Assembly: GCF_003336755.1 (NCBI RefSeq)
Contig: NZ_QMDI01000002.1
Span: 682,001-746,000, forward strand
Direction: 5' to 3'
DNA: 64,000 nt
Source: Elioraea thermophila (ex Habib et al. 2022)
Lineage (GTDB): Bacteria > Pseudomonadota > Alphaproteobacteria > Acetobacterales > Acetobacteraceae
In this document: piece by piece, positions 25,619 through 36,039 of the stretch
Numbering within the stretch: the stretch's first letter is position 1
Layout of the letters: each line of letters starts with the position of its first letter
The notes under the pieces: model-generated
Told to the model about the DNA's origin: nothing
Seen by the model: only the letters and a program-made list of their open reading frames with translations
Database searches by the model: none
Made by a program: the position numbers and the translations under genes

Positions 25619-28093
25619 ATGAGCCCGCGTGCCGAGTCCGCCCGGGTCCGTGCCGTTCTCGGGCCCACCAACACGGGCAAGACCCATCTCGCCGTCGAGC
25701 GCATGCTCGCGCACGAGAGCGGGGTGATCGGCTTCCCGCTGCGCCTTCTCGCCCGCGAAACTTACGACCGCATCGTCGCCCGGCTCGGCCCGGCGCGCGT
25801 CGCGCTCGTCACCGGCGAGGAGAAGATCGTCCCGCCGGCCGCGCGCTGGTTCTGCTGCACGGTGGAAGCGATGCCGCTCGAGCGACGCTTCGCCTTCCTC
25901 GCCGTCGACGAGATCCAGCTCTGCGCCGACCCTGACCGCGGTCACGTCTTCACCGACCGGCTGCTCAACGCGCGGGGGACGGCCGAGACCATGTTCCTCG
26001 GCGCGGAGACGATCCGCCCCCTGCTTCGCCGCCTCGTGCCCGAAGCGGAGATCGAAACCCGCCCTCGCCTCTCCTCCCTCGCCTATGCAGGCCCGATCAA
26101 GCTCTCGCGCCTGCCGCCGCGCACGGCGATCGTCGCCTTCTCGGCCGCCGAGGTCTACGCGATCGCCGAGGCCATCCGCCGTCGCCGCGGCGGCTGCGCG
26201 GTGGTGATGGGCCGCCTCTCGCCGCGCACGCGCAACGCCCAGGTCGCGCTTTACCAGGCGAAGGAGGTCGACTTCCTGGTCGCGACCGACGCGATCGGCA
26301 TGGGGCTGAACATGGACGTCAACCATGTCGCCTTCGCCGGGCTCGCCAAGTTCGACGGCCGGCGTCTGCGCGACCTCACGCCGGCCGAGGTGGCGCAGAT
26401 CGCGGGCCGTGCCGGGCGCGGCATGAGCGACGGCAGTTTCGGCACCACGGCCGATGCCCCTCCCCTGTCGCCCGAGACCGTGGACGCGGTCGAGACCCAT
26501 CGCTTCGACCCCCTGGAGGCGCTGGTGTGGCGGAATTCGGCCCTCGACTTCTCGTCTTTGCGCGCCCTCCTTGCCTCGCTCGACGCGCCGCCCCCGGCGC
26601 CCGGGCTGGTGCGCGGGCCTGAGGCCGCCGACCACCTCGCCCTCGTCGCGCTCTCCCGCGATCCCGACGTCGCCGCCCTCGCCCGCGACCCCGCCTCCGT
26701 GCGCCTGCTCTGGGAAGCCTGCCAGATCCCCGACTACCGCAAGCTCGGCGACGAGAGCCATGCCCGCCTGTGCGGGCGGATCTTCCGCGCCCTGCGCACA
26801 CCCCCTTACCGGGTCGATCCGGCTTGGGTCGCGCGCGAGATCGAGGCGCTCGATCGCACCGACGGCGACATCGAGACGCTGATGGGGCGGCTCGCCAATA
26901 CCCGTACCTGGGCCTACGTCGCCGGCCGGGCGGACTGGCTCGCCGACCCCGCGCCGCTGGCGGAACGCTGCCGCGCGTTGGAGGACCGACTGTCCGATGC
27001 GCTCCACGAGCGGCTGACCGCCCGCTTCGTCGATCGCCGAGCGGCGCACCTGATCCGGCGTCTCGACGAGGGTGGGGCGGACGACCTGCTCTCCGCCGTC
27101 ACCCGTGATGGCATTGTGGTGGTCGAGGGCCACCCGGTCGGGCGCATGGACGGCTTCGTCTTCCATGCGGAGGCGCAGGCGGACGCGATCGCGCGGCAAA
27201 CCGTGCTGCGGGCGGCACGCCGGGCACTGGCGCAGGAAGTGCCGCGGCGGATCGCCGCCCTGGAGGCGGACGGGGACGAGGCCTTCGCGCTCACCGATCA
27301 GGGCCGCCTCACCTGGCGTGGGGCCGAGGTGGCGCGACTTCGCCCTGGACCGTCCCCCCTCAAGCCGCTGATCGAAGTCCCCGGCGCCGAGTTCCTCGAC
27401 GGGGCGGGTCGCGAGCGGGTTCGGGCGCGGCTCGCGCGTTGGCTGGCAGGGCTGATCAGCGGGGTGTTCGCGCCCCTCTTCGCCGTCTCGGCCGCTTCCG
27501 ACCGGCATGCCGCCTGGCGCGGTCTTGCCCACGCGCTCGAGGAGGGCCTCGGCATCGCTTGGGATGCGCGGGTTGCAACCGAGGAGAAGGCCGGGCTTCG
27601 CGCCCTCGGCGTGCGGGCTGGCCACAAGGCCGTTTGGCTGCCCGGGCTGCTGCGCCCCGAGCCGATGCGGCTGCGCGGCATCCTTTGGGCCATCGGACAA
27701 GGCCTGACGCCGCCCGCTCTCCCGGCGCCGGGCGCGGTGGCGCTGCGCCCCCAGCCGGATTGGCCGGAGGGGTGGCCGCGTGCGGTGGGGTTCCTGCCGG
27801 CTGGCCCCGTCGCGATCCGGCTCGACGTCGCCGAGCGGGTCGGTGCGATGCTCGCCGCCCTCACCCGCGAGGGCGCAGGACCGGCGCCCGCTGGCCTCGC
27901 GTGCCGCCTCGGCTGCCGCGCTGCCGACCTTCCCGCGGTGCTGCGCGCGTTCGGCTTCGCTCTGCGTCCGGGAGCGGATGGGGCGATCCTGGTGCGGGCG
28001 CGGCGGCGCGCCGCAAGACCCTCCGGGCGGGCCAGCACCCCGGTGGCGGACGGACCGTTCGCCGCCCTTGCCGCCTTGCGCGTCCGCGCGTGA
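25619..28093 (+). CDS. SUV3-like DExH helicase
   Basis: ATP-dependent RNA helicase related to mitochondrial SUV3, a conserved alphaproteobacterial family. Motif I is GPTNTGKTH (about 16-24), motif II is DEIQ, FLGAET is motif III-like, and ATDAIGMGLN with QIAGRAGRG form motifs V and VI. The C-terminal third is rich in Arg/Ala and has no recognised enzymatic motif. Start is uncertain: ATG at 25619 or the GTG two codons earlier, with no clear ribosome site. Its stop overlaps the GTG of the S4 gene, and with fdxA and carD this order is a known alphaproteobacterial gene neighbourhood. Confidence 0.88.
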   Translation: MSPRAESARVRAVLGPTNTGKTHLAVERMLAHESGVIGFPLRLLARETYDRIVARLGPARVALVTGEEKIVPPAARWFCCTVEAMPLERRFAFLAVDEIQLCADPDRGHVFTDRLLNARGTAETMFLGAETIRPLLRRLVPEAEIETRPRLSSLAYAGPIKLSRLPPRTAIVAFSAAEVYAIAEAIRRRRGGCAVVMGRLSPRTRNAQVALYQAKEVDFLVATDAIGMGLNMDVNHVAFAGLAKFDGRRLRDLTPAEVAQIAGRAGRGMSDGSFGTTADAPPLSPETVDAVETHRFDPLEALVWRNSALDFSSLRALLASLDAPPPAPGLVRGPEAADHLALVALSRDPDVAALARDPASVRLLWEACQIPDYRKLGDESHARLCGRIFRALRTPPYRVDPAWVAREIEALDRTDGDIETLMGRLANTRTWAYVAGRADWLADPAPLAERCRALEDRLSDALHERLTARFVDRRAAHLIRRLDEGGADDLLSAVTRDGIVVVEGHPVGRMDGFVFHAEAQADAIARQTVLRAARRALAQEVPRRIAALEADGDEAFALTDQGRLTWRGAEVARLRPGPSPLKPLIEVPGAEFLDGAGRERVRARLARWLAGLISGVFAPLFAVSAASDRHAAWRGLAHALEEGLGIAWDARVATEEKAGLRALGVRAGHKAVWLPGLLRPEPMRLRGILWAIGQGLTPPALPAPGAVALRPQPDWPEGWPRAVGFLPAGPVAIRLDVAERVGAMLAALTREGAGPAPAGLACRLGCRAADLPAVLRAFGFALRPGADGAILVRARRRAARPSGRASTPVADGPFAALAALRVRA

Positions 28094-28410
28094 GCGGAAG
28101 CGAGAGGGAGGGAGACGCCGCCGCGGACTGGCAGCGGCTCGACCACTGGCTGTGGTGCGCGCGCTTCCTCAAGACCCGCGCCGCCGCAGCGCGGTTCGCC
28201 GCCGACGGCAGGGTGCGCATCAATCGCCAGCCGACGGTGAAGCCCCATGCGCGGGTGCGCCCGGGCGACATCCTCACCTTCGTGGTGGGCGGGCGAGTCC
28301 GCGTCGTCGAGGTGATCGGCCTCGGCGCACGTCGCGGCCCGTCACGCGAAGCCTCCACCCTCTACCGCGACCTCGGCGAGGAGGGGCAGGGCAGCGTCAA
28401 TCCCACTTGA
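28090..28410 (+). CDS. S4-domain RNA-binding protein (Hsp15-like)
   Basis: 106 residues with an S4 fold: RLDHWLWCARFLKTRAAAARF, then GRVRINRQPTVKPHARVRPGD, then LTFVVGGRVRVVEVI. This matches the Hsp15/YrfH ribosome-associated heat-shock family that rescues stalled 50S subunits; activity here is inferred. GTG start overlaps the helicase stop (GTGA). Confidence 0.9.
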   Translation: MSGSEREGDAAADWQRLDHWLWCARFLKTRAAAARFAADGRVRINRQPTVKPHARVRPGDILTFVVGGRVRVVEVIGLGARRGPSREASTLYRDLGEEGQGSVNPT

Positions 28411-28476
28411 CGGGCGGGCTCTTGCGACGCAGCACGGAACGCCCATCCTCTGCACGGCCGTACCGGAGCCTGACCC

Positions 28477-28809
28477 ATGACATACGTCGTCACCGAAGCC
28501 TGCATCCGCTGCAAATACATGGACTGCGTCGAGGTCTGTCCGGTCGACTGCTTCTACGAGGGTGAGAACATGCTGGTCATCCACCCCGACGAGTGCATCG
28601 ACTGCGGGGTGTGCGAACCGGAATGCCCGGCGGAAGCCATCCTGCCCGATACCGACGAGCGCGCAGCGCAGTGGGTCGAGTTCAACCGGAAGTATGCGCA
28701 AGCCTGGCCCAACATCACGCGCAAGGGGGAGCCGCCAGCGGACGCCGACGAGTGGAAGGGCAAGCCCGGCAAGATGGCCTATTTCAGCGAAAAACCAGGC
28801 CATCCCTGA
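28477..28809 (+). CDS. fdxA: Seven-iron ferredoxin FdxA
   Basis: 110-residue cytosolic ferredoxin. The N-terminus has [17 protein letters not shown] and then [12 protein letters not shown], the cysteine pattern for one [3Fe-4S] and one [4Fe-4S] cluster. The C-terminal extension ([16 protein letters not shown]...KPGKMAYFS) is typical of the alphaproteobacterial FdxA type. It lies 66 bp after the S4 gene and 198 bp before carD. Confidence 0.95.
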   Translation: MTYVVTEACIRCKYMDCVEVCPVDCFYEGENMLVIHPDECIDCGVCEPECPAEAILPDTDERAAQWVEFNRKYAQAWPNITRKGEPPADADEWKGKPGKMAYFSEKPGHP

Positions 28810-29007
28810 GGACCGTTTCTGCTCCGTCGCCGACGGTGGCAAGGGGGTCGCGAGGGGTGAAGAGACGTGGTTTTCGTGCTACATTGAAATTCTGAGCCGG
28901 AAGGCTCGCTCCAAAGACCAACCGACGCCTGGGTCGTGCGGGACGCCGCCGACCATAGGTGTCTTTTTGGCGATGGACAGCGCCGACTGACAGGTTCGAA
29001 CGGGACG

Positions 29008-30060
29008 ATGGCCACCAAAGCGACCACCACCACCAAGACGGCCAAGGACAAGAAGACCGCGGCTCAGCGCCCGACGCGCGGTCGGGACACGACGGCGAAG
29101 ACCACAAAGGCACAGACGAAGACCGCCACCCGGCCGGCGGCGCGGGCGGTGGCGAAGAGCACCGCGAAGCAGCCGGCCAAGCGGGCGTCCGCACCGGCGA
29201 CCAAGCCGGCCGCCAAGGCCCCTGCGAAGACGGTTGCCGTAAAGGCCCCGCGCAAGGAGGTGACCAGCGCGCCCCGGAAGCCGGCTTCGCCGGCGACGGC
29301 GGCACGTGCCAAGACGCCGGCAGCCCAGGCTGCGACGGAGAAGGCGGCCCCGCCTGCCATGGTCGCGGCCGAGGTCACCACCCAGGGTTCCAGCGCCGCG
29401 CCCGCCGCCCCGACGCCGGCCGCCGCCGACACCTCGGCCGCGCCGGCTCCGGCAGGCGCCAAGCAGCCTCCGGCGGCGCCGGCGCCCACCACGCCTCCGC
29501 CAGCGCCCGCGACGGCCGCAAAGCCGGCGGCCGAGCCGAGCAAGGCTGAACCGGCGGCTGCGCCAGCCCCCGCGATCGAGTTCGCGGTCGGCGACCATGT
29601 CGTCTACCCGACCCACGGCGTGGGCCGGGTCACGGGGATCGTCACCGAGGAAATCGCCGGCCATCGGCTGACGCTGATCGTCGTCGAGTTCGAGGACAAC
29701 CGGATGGTGCTGCGCGTGCCGGTGGCGAAGGCGAAGTCGGCCGGGCTGCGCAAGCTCTCCTCGCGCAAGGCGATCGAGCAGGCGCTCGCCACGCTGAAGG
29801 GCCGCGCCCGCATCAAGCGCACGATGTGGAGCCGGCGGGCGCAGGAGTACGAGGCGAAGATCAACTCCGGCGACCCGGTGGCGATCGCCGAGGTGGTGCG
29901 CGACCTGCACCGCAACGCCGGACAGCCTGACCAGTCGTTCTCCGAGCGGCAGATCTACGAGCAGGCGCTCGATCGCCTGGCCGCGGAGCTCGCCGCCATC
30001 GAGCAGGTGGACAAGGCGACGGCGGCGGCGAAGCTCGCCTCCTACCTGAAGGCAGCCTGA
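29008..30060 (+). CDS. carD: CarD-family transcription regulator with histone-H1-like N-terminal extension
   Basis: CarD proteins bind the RNA polymerase beta subunit and stabilise open promoter complexes. The CarD domain (about 191-350) begins EFAVGDHVVYPTHGVGRV and includes NRMVLRVPVAKA, LRKLSSRK and WSRRAQEYEAKINSGD. Residues 1-190 are low-complexity: the first 110 are Lys/Ala/Thr-rich with AAK and PAK repeats like a histone H1 tail, and the next 80 are Ala/Pro-rich. Normal CarD is about 160-170 residues, so the extension doubles it. Start at 29008 is the first codon of the Lys-rich tail; an upstream in-frame ATG (28936) is less likely. The 198-bp leader has a TGCTACATT extended -10-like site. 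Confidence 0.9.
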   Translation: MATKATTTTKTAKDKKTAAQRPTRGRDTTAKTTKAQTKTATRPAARAVAKSTAKQPAKRASAPATKPAAKAPAKTVAVKAPRKEVTSAPRKPASPATAARAKTPAAQAATEKAAPPAMVAAEVTTQGSSAAPAAPTPAAADTSAAPAPAGAKQPPAAPAPTTPPPAPATAAKPAAEPSKAEPAAAPAPAIEFAVGDHVVYPTHGVGRVTGIVTEEIAGHRLTLIVVEFEDNRMVLRVPVAKAKSAGLRKLSSRKAIEQALATLKGRARIKRTMWSRRAQEYEAKINSGDPVAIAEVVRDLHRNAGQPDQSFSERQIYEQALDRLAAELAAIEQVDKATAAAKLASYLKAA

Positions 30061-30201
30061 GCCCTCGCGCCCCCGTCGGGGGAAGGCCCGGTCGGCGGGC
30101 GTGGGGCGAAGCGGGCGCATCGTCGGTGTGCGCGGGCTTCGTCCCGTCGCGTCGATCCATCGCTCGCGTCGCGGGGTGACGCGCGGCATCATCCGAGGCG
30201 G

Positions 30202-31074
30202 ATGACCGCGCCCTCACCCGAGTCGGATCGTTTCGCCCGCCTCACCGGCGCGCGTCGGGTCTGGGCCGTCGCCGCCGTCCGCGGGGATCGAGCGCGCCTC
30301 GCCGCCCTGCACGGCGCCCTGGAACGGCGTGTCTGGCTCGGCGACAGGCTGGTCTATCTCGGCAACGTTCTGGGGGTGGGGCCCGACGTCGCCGGCGCTG
30401 TGGACGAACTCCTGCTGTTCCGCCGCGCCGTGCTCGCGAGGCCCGGCTTCGAGCCGCAGGACATCGTGGTGCTGCGCGGGGCGCAGGAGGAGATGCTGCA
30501 CCAGCTGCTGCGCCTCCATTTCGCGCCCGGGCCGGCCACCGCCGTCGACGCTGTGCGCTGGATGGCCGATCACGGCATCGCGCCCACCCTCGCCGCCTAC
30601 GGCACCACGGTGGCCGAGGCCCTGCGCGTCGCTGCCCAGGGCCCGGTTGAGCGGGCGCGCTGGACGACCACGCTGATGGCCTCGATCCGGGCGAGACCGG
30701 GCCACGAGCCGTTGCTCACCTCGCTGAAGCGCGCTGCCTACACCGTGCCGCGCGACCTCGCCGGCGAAGCGCCCGGCACGCTGTTCGTCGCCGCCGGGCT
30801 CGACCCCGCCCGCCCGTTCGAGGCGCAGGGCGACGCCTTCTGGTGGAACGACAGCGGGTTCGAACGCGCGGCGGAGGGGGTTGCCGGCGACGACGGCAGC
30901 TGGCGCCCCTGGGGCGGCTTCGCCCGGCTCGTGCGCGGCTTTTCGCGCCGCGCCGACGGACCCATCGAGCACGGCTTCGGGGTCACGCTCGATGCCGGTT
31001 CGGGCCTCGGCGGGCGTTTGGTTGCCGCGTGCTTCGCGCCGGGCGGCGAGGTGCTCGAGGTCGTCGAGGCATAG
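30202..31074 (+). CDS. Degenerate calcineurin-like phosphoesterase (predicted pseudoenzyme)
   Basis: 290 residues. The fold order matches PrpA/ApaH-type phosphatases, yet every metal-binding motif is altered. GDIHG is AAVRG (Asp25 to Ala, His27 to Arg). GDYVDRGPD is GNVLGVGPD (Asp55 to Asn, Asp58 to Gly, Arg59 to Val). GNHEEM is GAQEEM (Asn94 to Ala, His95 to Gln). The late FVHAG is FVAAG (His197 to Ala). Flanking residues (LVYLG, VVLRG, EEML, GGRLVAACF) are preserved, so the frame is right and the loss looks specific. It follows carD by 141 bp on the same strand. A binding or regulatory role is inferred; catalysis by this metal centre is unlikely. Confidence 0.7.
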   Translation: MTAPSPESDRFARLTGARRVWAVAAVRGDRARLAALHGALERRVWLGDRLVYLGNVLGVGPDVAGAVDELLLFRRAVLARPGFEPQDIVVLRGAQEEMLHQLLRLHFAPGPATAVDAVRWMADHGIAPTLAAYGTTVAEALRVAAQGPVERARWTTTLMASIRARPGHEPLLTSLKRAAYTVPRDLAGEAPGTLFVAAGLDPARPFEAQGDAFWWNDSGFERAAEGVAGDDGSWRPWGGFARLVRGFSRRADGPIEHGFGVTLDAGSGLGGRLVAACFAPGGEVLEVVEA

Positions 31075-31082
31075 GCAACGAA

Positions 31083-31108
31083 GCGGCCCGGGGTCGCCCC
31101 CGGGCCGC
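31083..31108. terminator. Hairpin terminator between convergent genes
   Basis: A perfect 11-bp inverted repeat GCGGCCCGGGG / CCCCGGGCCGC with loop TCGC lies between the two convergent genes. Flanks lack a T-tract on either strand. It could serve both directions. Confidence 0.5.
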
Positions 31109-31137
31109 CGCGTGATCGCGACTTGATCCCGCTCGCG

Positions 31138-31923
31138 TCACTCGCTCTGGCGGTTGCCGAGGAGCGAGAGCAGGAGCTGGAAGAGATTGATGAAGTTCAG
31201 GTAGAGGGCGAGCGCATCGAACACCGTCCGCTTCGCCGCCGCCTCCGTGCCCTCGGCATAGGCATAGGCGATGTAGTCGGACTTGATGCGCTGCGTGTCC
31301 CACGCCGTCAGCCCGACGAACACGATCACGCCGATCACGCTGATCGCGAAGGCGAGCGCGGAGGAGGCGAGGAAGATGTTGACCAGCGCCGCGATGATGA
31401 TGCCGAACAGGCCCATGATCAGGAACGAGCCCATCTTCGTCAGGTCGCGGTTGGTCGTGTAGCCCCAGATGCTCATCGCGGCGAACATGCCAGCGGCGAT
31501 GAAGAACACGCGCGCGATCGACTCCGTCGTGTAGACGACGAAGATGGTCGACAGGCTGAGCCCCATGACCGCGGAGAAGGCCCAGTAGAGCGCCTGGGCG
31601 GCGGTCGCCGAGAGCCGGTTCACGCCGAAGGACAGCACGAGGATGAAGGCGAGCGGGGACAGCATCGCGACCCAGCCCAGGATCGTCGGTCCGGCGACGA
31701 CGCCCCGCGGCGTGACCACACGCTGGTAGAAGAGGTCGAAGATGGCGGGCGTGGTGGCCACCAGCAGCGCGACAATGCCCGTCAGCAGAAGGCCGGACGC
31801 CATCCAGTTGTAGACGCCCAGCATGTACTTGCGCAGACCGGCATCGAGCCGCGCGGCGTCCACGCCGGCGGTCGGTACCGTCTGCGTCGCCGCAATGGCG
31901 CGAGGATCGGGGTTCCAGGCCAT
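31138..31923 (-). CDS. Bax inhibitor-1 (BI-1/YccA) family membrane protein
   Basis: Polytopic protein of 261 residues with about seven membrane segments. Typical features are YMLGVYNWMASGLLLTG, GMFAAMSIWGYTTNRDLTKMGSFLIMGL, VGLTAWDTQRIKSDY and ALALYLNFINLFQLLL near the C-terminus, all BI-1 hallmarks. It may form a pH-sensitive calcium leak; the bacterial role is unclear. I chose the ATG at 31923 because GGGAGGTGAAA lies just upstream (31931-31940); the frame continues for 15 codons without homology. Confidence 0.95.
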   Translation of the reverse strand: MAWNPDPRAIAATQTVPTAGVDAARLDAGLRKYMLGVYNWMASGLLLTGIVALLVATTPAIFDLFYQRVVTPRGVVAGPTILGWVAMLSPLAFILVLSFGVNRLSATAAQALYWAFSAVMGLSLSTIFVVYTTESIARVFFIAAGMFAAMSIWGYTTNRDLTKMGSFLIMGLFGIIIAALVNIFLASSALAFAISVIGVIVFVGLTAWDTQRIKSDYIAYAYAEGTEAAAKRTVFDALALYLNFINLFQLLLSLLGNRQSE

Positions 31924-32003
31924 GGTCTCTTTCACCTCCCAAGGAAAGACGCCCCGAATATGGGACAAGGGGCCTCCGATTCAATCGGATTCCCGATCCT
32001 GCC

Positions 32004-34589
32004 TCACTCGTTGCGCAGATACGGGGCGGGCTTGGCACGCAGGGCGGCGGCGGTGCCGACCCAGCCGAAGACGACGGCGAGCACCGCGCAAGCGATGACC
32101 GTCGCGGCCAGCGTGCCGGGCAGGAACACCCACTCGGCCCGCAGCACAAAAGTCGCCACCGCCCAGGAGGCGGCGGAGGCCACACCGGCGGCAAGCAAGC
32201 CCGCGAAGGCGCCGATCAGCCCGAACTCGACAAGATAGGCGGCGAGGATCTGCCGCCGAGTCGCCCCCAGCGTCTTCAGGATCACCGCATCCCGCACCCG
32301 GCGCCGTCGCCCCGCCACCACCGCACCCGCCAGCACGAGCGCACCGGAGAGGAGCGTGATGGAGCCGGTGGCGGACAGCGCGGCGCCGATTCGGCCCAGC
32401 AGTCCGTTCACCGCCTCCAGCGCGTCGCGCACCCGGATGGCGGAGACGTTCGGCATCGCATCCGTCACCGCGCGCAGGAGCGGTGCTTCGGCCTCCGGCG
32501 CGGCATGGACGGTCGCGATGTGCGTGTGGGGTGCCGCCTCGAGCAGACCGGGCGAGGCGATCAGCGTGAAGTTCAGCCCCATCGACCGCCAATCGATCAC
32601 CCGCAGGTTGGCGATGCGCAGGTCGATGTCGCGCCCGAGCACATTGACCGTCAGCACGTCGCCGACCCCGATGCCCCAGCCGGCGGCCAGGCGGGCGTCG
32701 AAGGAGACGAGCGGCTCGCCGCGATAGGTCTCGGGCCACCAGGCGCCGGCGACGATCCGCGTGCCCTCGGGCGGGCGGGCGGCGTAGGTGAGGCCGCGGT
32801 CGCCGCGCAACGCCCAGGCAGTGTCCTCGGTCGCGCGCACCTGTTCCGCCGGCACGCCGTTGACGGCGACGATGCGCGCGCGCAGCGACGGCACCCGCTC
32901 GACCGCCCCCACACCGGGAACGGAGGCGGCGATGCGGTCGAAGCGCTCCGCCTCGCCCGACTGGATGTCGATGAAGAAGAAGGCCGGCGCCCGTTCGGGC
33001 AGGCTTTCCGTAACCTGCGATCGGATGTTGCCCTGGATCATCGCCACCGACGCCAGGGTGGAGAGGCCGATGCCGAGGGAGACGAGCATCAATGCCGTCG
33101 TGTTGCCCGGCCGATGCAGGTTGGCGAGGCCGAGGCGAAGCGCGGGCGGCAGGTGGCGCGGCGCCCGGGCGGCGAGCGCCGAGAGGGCCCAGGCGCCGAG
33201 GCGGAACAGGAGGAGCGTACCGGCGGCGGCGGCGCAGAAGGCCGCGGCGAAGCGGCGGTCCTGCGCCACCGCGACAGCGAGCCCGGCAAGCGCCAGCGCG
33301 AGCGCGACGTTGGCGAGCAGGACGGGCCAGCGCGGCCGGGCCGAGGCGCGCGCCACCTCGTCGCGGAACAGCGCGACAGCGGGAACCTCCCGCGCCCGGG
33401 CGAGCGGCCAGAGCGCGAAGGTCGCGGCGGCGACCAGCCCGAACAGGGCGGCGAGGGCGAGCGGGACCGGGTAGAAGCCCAGGGCGGGTGGTACAGGCAG
33501 CACGTCGGCCAGCGCCACCGCCGCCACCGCCGGCACGGCCGCCCCCACGGCGAGCCCGATCGCGATCGCCAGAGCCGCAATGACGCCGAGCTGCAGCCCG
33601 TAGGTGGCGAAGATGACGGACGCCGGCGCGCCGAGGCACTTCAGCGTGGCGATGGTGCGCCGGCGCGCCTCGAGCCAGGTGCGCACCCCCGTCGCCACCC
33701 CGATGCCGCCGACGAGCAGCGCCGTGAGCCCCGTCAGCGTCAGGAACAGGGCCGTCTGCTCGACGAAGCGGATCACCCCCGGGGCGGCTTCGGCGTAGGT
33801 TCGGATTCGCCAGCCGCCATCGGGGAACGCCGCCCGCAGGTCGCGCACGAAGGCGCGCGGGTCCGCACCCTCGGGCAGGCGGATGCGGTACTCGTAGCGC
33901 ACCAGGCTGCCCGGCTGGATCAGGCCCGTGGCGGGAAGCGAATCGAGCGCGATCAGCGCGCGGGGCCCCAGCACCGCCGGCGAGGCGACCCGATCGGGCT
34001 CCTTCTCGACCGCCCCCACCACCCGAAAGAGGCCCTCGCCGAGACGGACGGTGTCGCCGGGACGAAGATCGAGCCGGGCGAGCACGAGGGGTTCGGCAGC
34101 GAGCCCCGGCAGCCCGTCGCGCGGGCGGAGGGCGGAGAAGACATCGGTCTCGCCGGCCACCCGCGCCTCGCCATAGAGCGGCCAGGTCGGGCCGACGGCC
34201 TTGAGTTCGACCAGCATGCGCTCGCGCGCGCCCTTCTCGGCGATCAGCATCGAGCGCATCTCGACCACGTCCGCCACCTGCCCGCCGCGGGCGGCGATCC
34301 AGGCCCTCGCCTCGGGTGACATCGGGCGGTAGCCGACCGAGACCTCGACGTCGCCGCCGAGGATGCGCCGCCCGTCCGTGCGCATGCCCTCGAGCACGGC
34401 GGAGGCAAGCGACCCCACCCCGGCGATGGCGGCGACCCCGAGGGCGAGACAGGCGATGACGATGCGCAAACCCCGCGTGCCCGCGCGCAGTTCGCGCCGG
34501 GCGAAGCGCCAGGCGGTGGCGAGGAGCGGCGCGTCAGCCGCGGGGCGAGCGAGCGGCCGCGGCGGGGCGGCGACGAGGGTGCCGTCCAT
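32004..34589 (-). CDS. ABC transporter permease, FtsX/YbbP type
   Basis: 861 residues with an N-terminal segment (about 20-70), a large extracytoplasmic domain, three membrane spans with FtsX-type sequence ([42 protein letters not shown]), a long middle membrane portion, a second periplasmic domain and three C-terminal spans. This double-FtsX layout is that of YbbP, the partner of YbbA. The ATPase gene lies just upstream (5 bp gap) and tesA is divergent, as in the ybbAP-tesA neighbourhood of enterobacteria. Likely role: export or lipid/envelope transport; substrate unknown. Confidence 0.9.
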   Translation of the reverse strand: MDGTLVAAPPRPLARPAADAPLLATAWRFARRELRAGTRGLRIVIACLALGVAAIAGVGSLASAVLEGMRTDGRRILGGDVEVSVGYRPMSPEARAWIAARGGQVADVVEMRSMLIAEKGARERMLVELKAVGPTWPLYGEARVAGETDVFSALRPRDGLPGLAAEPLVLARLDLRPGDTVRLGEGLFRVVGAVEKEPDRVASPAVLGPRALIALDSLPATGLIQPGSLVRYEYRIRLPEGADPRAFVRDLRAAFPDGGWRIRTYAEAAPGVIRFVEQTALFLTLTGLTALLVGGIGVATGVRTWLEARRRTIATLKCLGAPASVIFATYGLQLGVIAALAIAIGLAVGAAVPAVAAVALADVLPVPPALGFYPVPLALAALFGLVAAATFALWPLARAREVPAVALFRDEVARASARPRWPVLLANVALALALAGLAVAVAQDRRFAAAFCAAAAGTLLLFRLGAWALSALAARAPRHLPPALRLGLANLHRPGNTTALMLVSLGIGLSTLASVAMIQGNIRSQVTESLPERAPAFFFIDIQSGEAERFDRIAASVPGVGAVERVPSLRARIVAVNGVPAEQVRATEDTAWALRGDRGLTYAARPPEGTRIVAGAWWPETYRGEPLVSFDARLAAGWGIGVGDVLTVNVLGRDIDLRIANLRVIDWRSMGLNFTLIASPGLLEAAPHTHIATVHAAPEAEAPLLRAVTDAMPNVSAIRVRDALEAVNGLLGRIGAALSATGSITLLSGALVLAGAVVAGRRRRVRDAVILKTLGATRRQILAAYLVEFGLIGAFAGLLAAGVASAASWAVATFVLRAEWVFLPGTLAATVIACAVLAVVFGWVGTAAALRAKPAPYLRNE

Positions 34590-34594
34590 CGCGC

Positions 34595-35326
<732 letters not shown>

Positions 35327-35369
35327 GTCGGATCTGACCCCTCTTCGCTGCGTGCGATATGGCCCGGGG

Positions 35370-36014
35370 GTGCGACGGCGGGAAGCAACGATTGCGGCGG
35401 CGGCTTTCCTCATCACGGCGTTGTGCGGCGCGGGAACGAGGGCCGAGACGCGCGAGATCCGGATCCTCGCCCTCGGCGACAGCCTGACCGCGGGCTACGG
35501 CCTCGCCCGCAGCGACGGCTTCGTCGCCCAGCTCGAGCGCGCCCTGCGCGCCAAGGGCATTCCCGCCCGGGTGCTGGATGCGGGGGTGTCGGGGGACACC
35601 ACGGCGGGAGGCAGGGCCCGGCTCGACTGGGCGCTCGCCGACAGGCCCGACGTCGCCATCGTCGCTCTCGGGGGCAATGACGGCCTGCGGGGCATCGACC
35701 CCGCCGCCACCTACGCCAACCTGGACGCCATCCTGCGACGTTTGCGCGAGCGCAACATCCCCGCCCTGCTCGCCGGCATGCTCGCGCCGCCGAACCTCGG
35801 CGCTGAATACGCGGAGGCGTTTCGCGAGGCCTACGCCCGCCTCGCGCGCGAGCACGACGTCGTGTTCTACCCCTTCTTCCTCGACGGCGTGGCGGCCGAA
35901 CCCGCGCTCAACCAGCCGGACGGGATTCACCCCAATGCGCGCGGGGTGGCCGTGATGGTCGAGCGCATCCTGCCCTATGTCGAGGCGCTGATCGCGCGGG
36001 CGGGGCGCGGGTGA
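35370..36014 (+). CDS. tesA: TesA-like arylesterase/lysophospholipase (GDSL family)
   Basis: Secreted SGNH hydrolase. Block I ILALGDSLTAGYGLARSDGF holds the nucleophile Ser; Gly and Asn of blocks II and III are in DAGVSGDTTAGG and ALGGNDGLRG; block V DGIHPNARG holds Asp and His. The start is uncertain: GTG at 35370 gives a signal peptide starting VRRREATIAAAAFL, while ATGs at 35316 and 35325 would overlap the divergent ATPase gene start at 35324-35326. I favour 35370 (214 residues), in line with family length. Position beside YbbA/YbbP-type genes supports the assignment. Confidence 0.9.
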   Translation: MRRREATIAAAAFLITALCGAGTRAETREIRILALGDSLTAGYGLARSDGFVAQLERALRAKGIPARVLDAGVSGDTTAGGRARLDWALADRPDVAIVALGGNDGLRGIDPAATYANLDAILRRLRERNIPALLAGMLAPPNLGAEYAEAFREAYARLAREHDVVFYPFFLDGVAAEPALNQPDGIHPNARGVAVMVERILPYVEALIARAGRG

Positions 36015-36039
36015 AGGCGGTGGTGAAGGAGGGCGCGGG

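Noticed and set aside
23600-27700. A 4.1-kb open frame on the minus strand through the helicase gene
   Set aside because: Only the last 380 residues (MFS) have real protein features. The rest is the antisense shadow of the SUV3-like and DUF1223 genes, common in very high G+C DNA.
30061-30201. Small gene between carD and the phosphoesterase-like gene
   Set aside because: No frame with a start and ribosome site; it is probably leader sequence.
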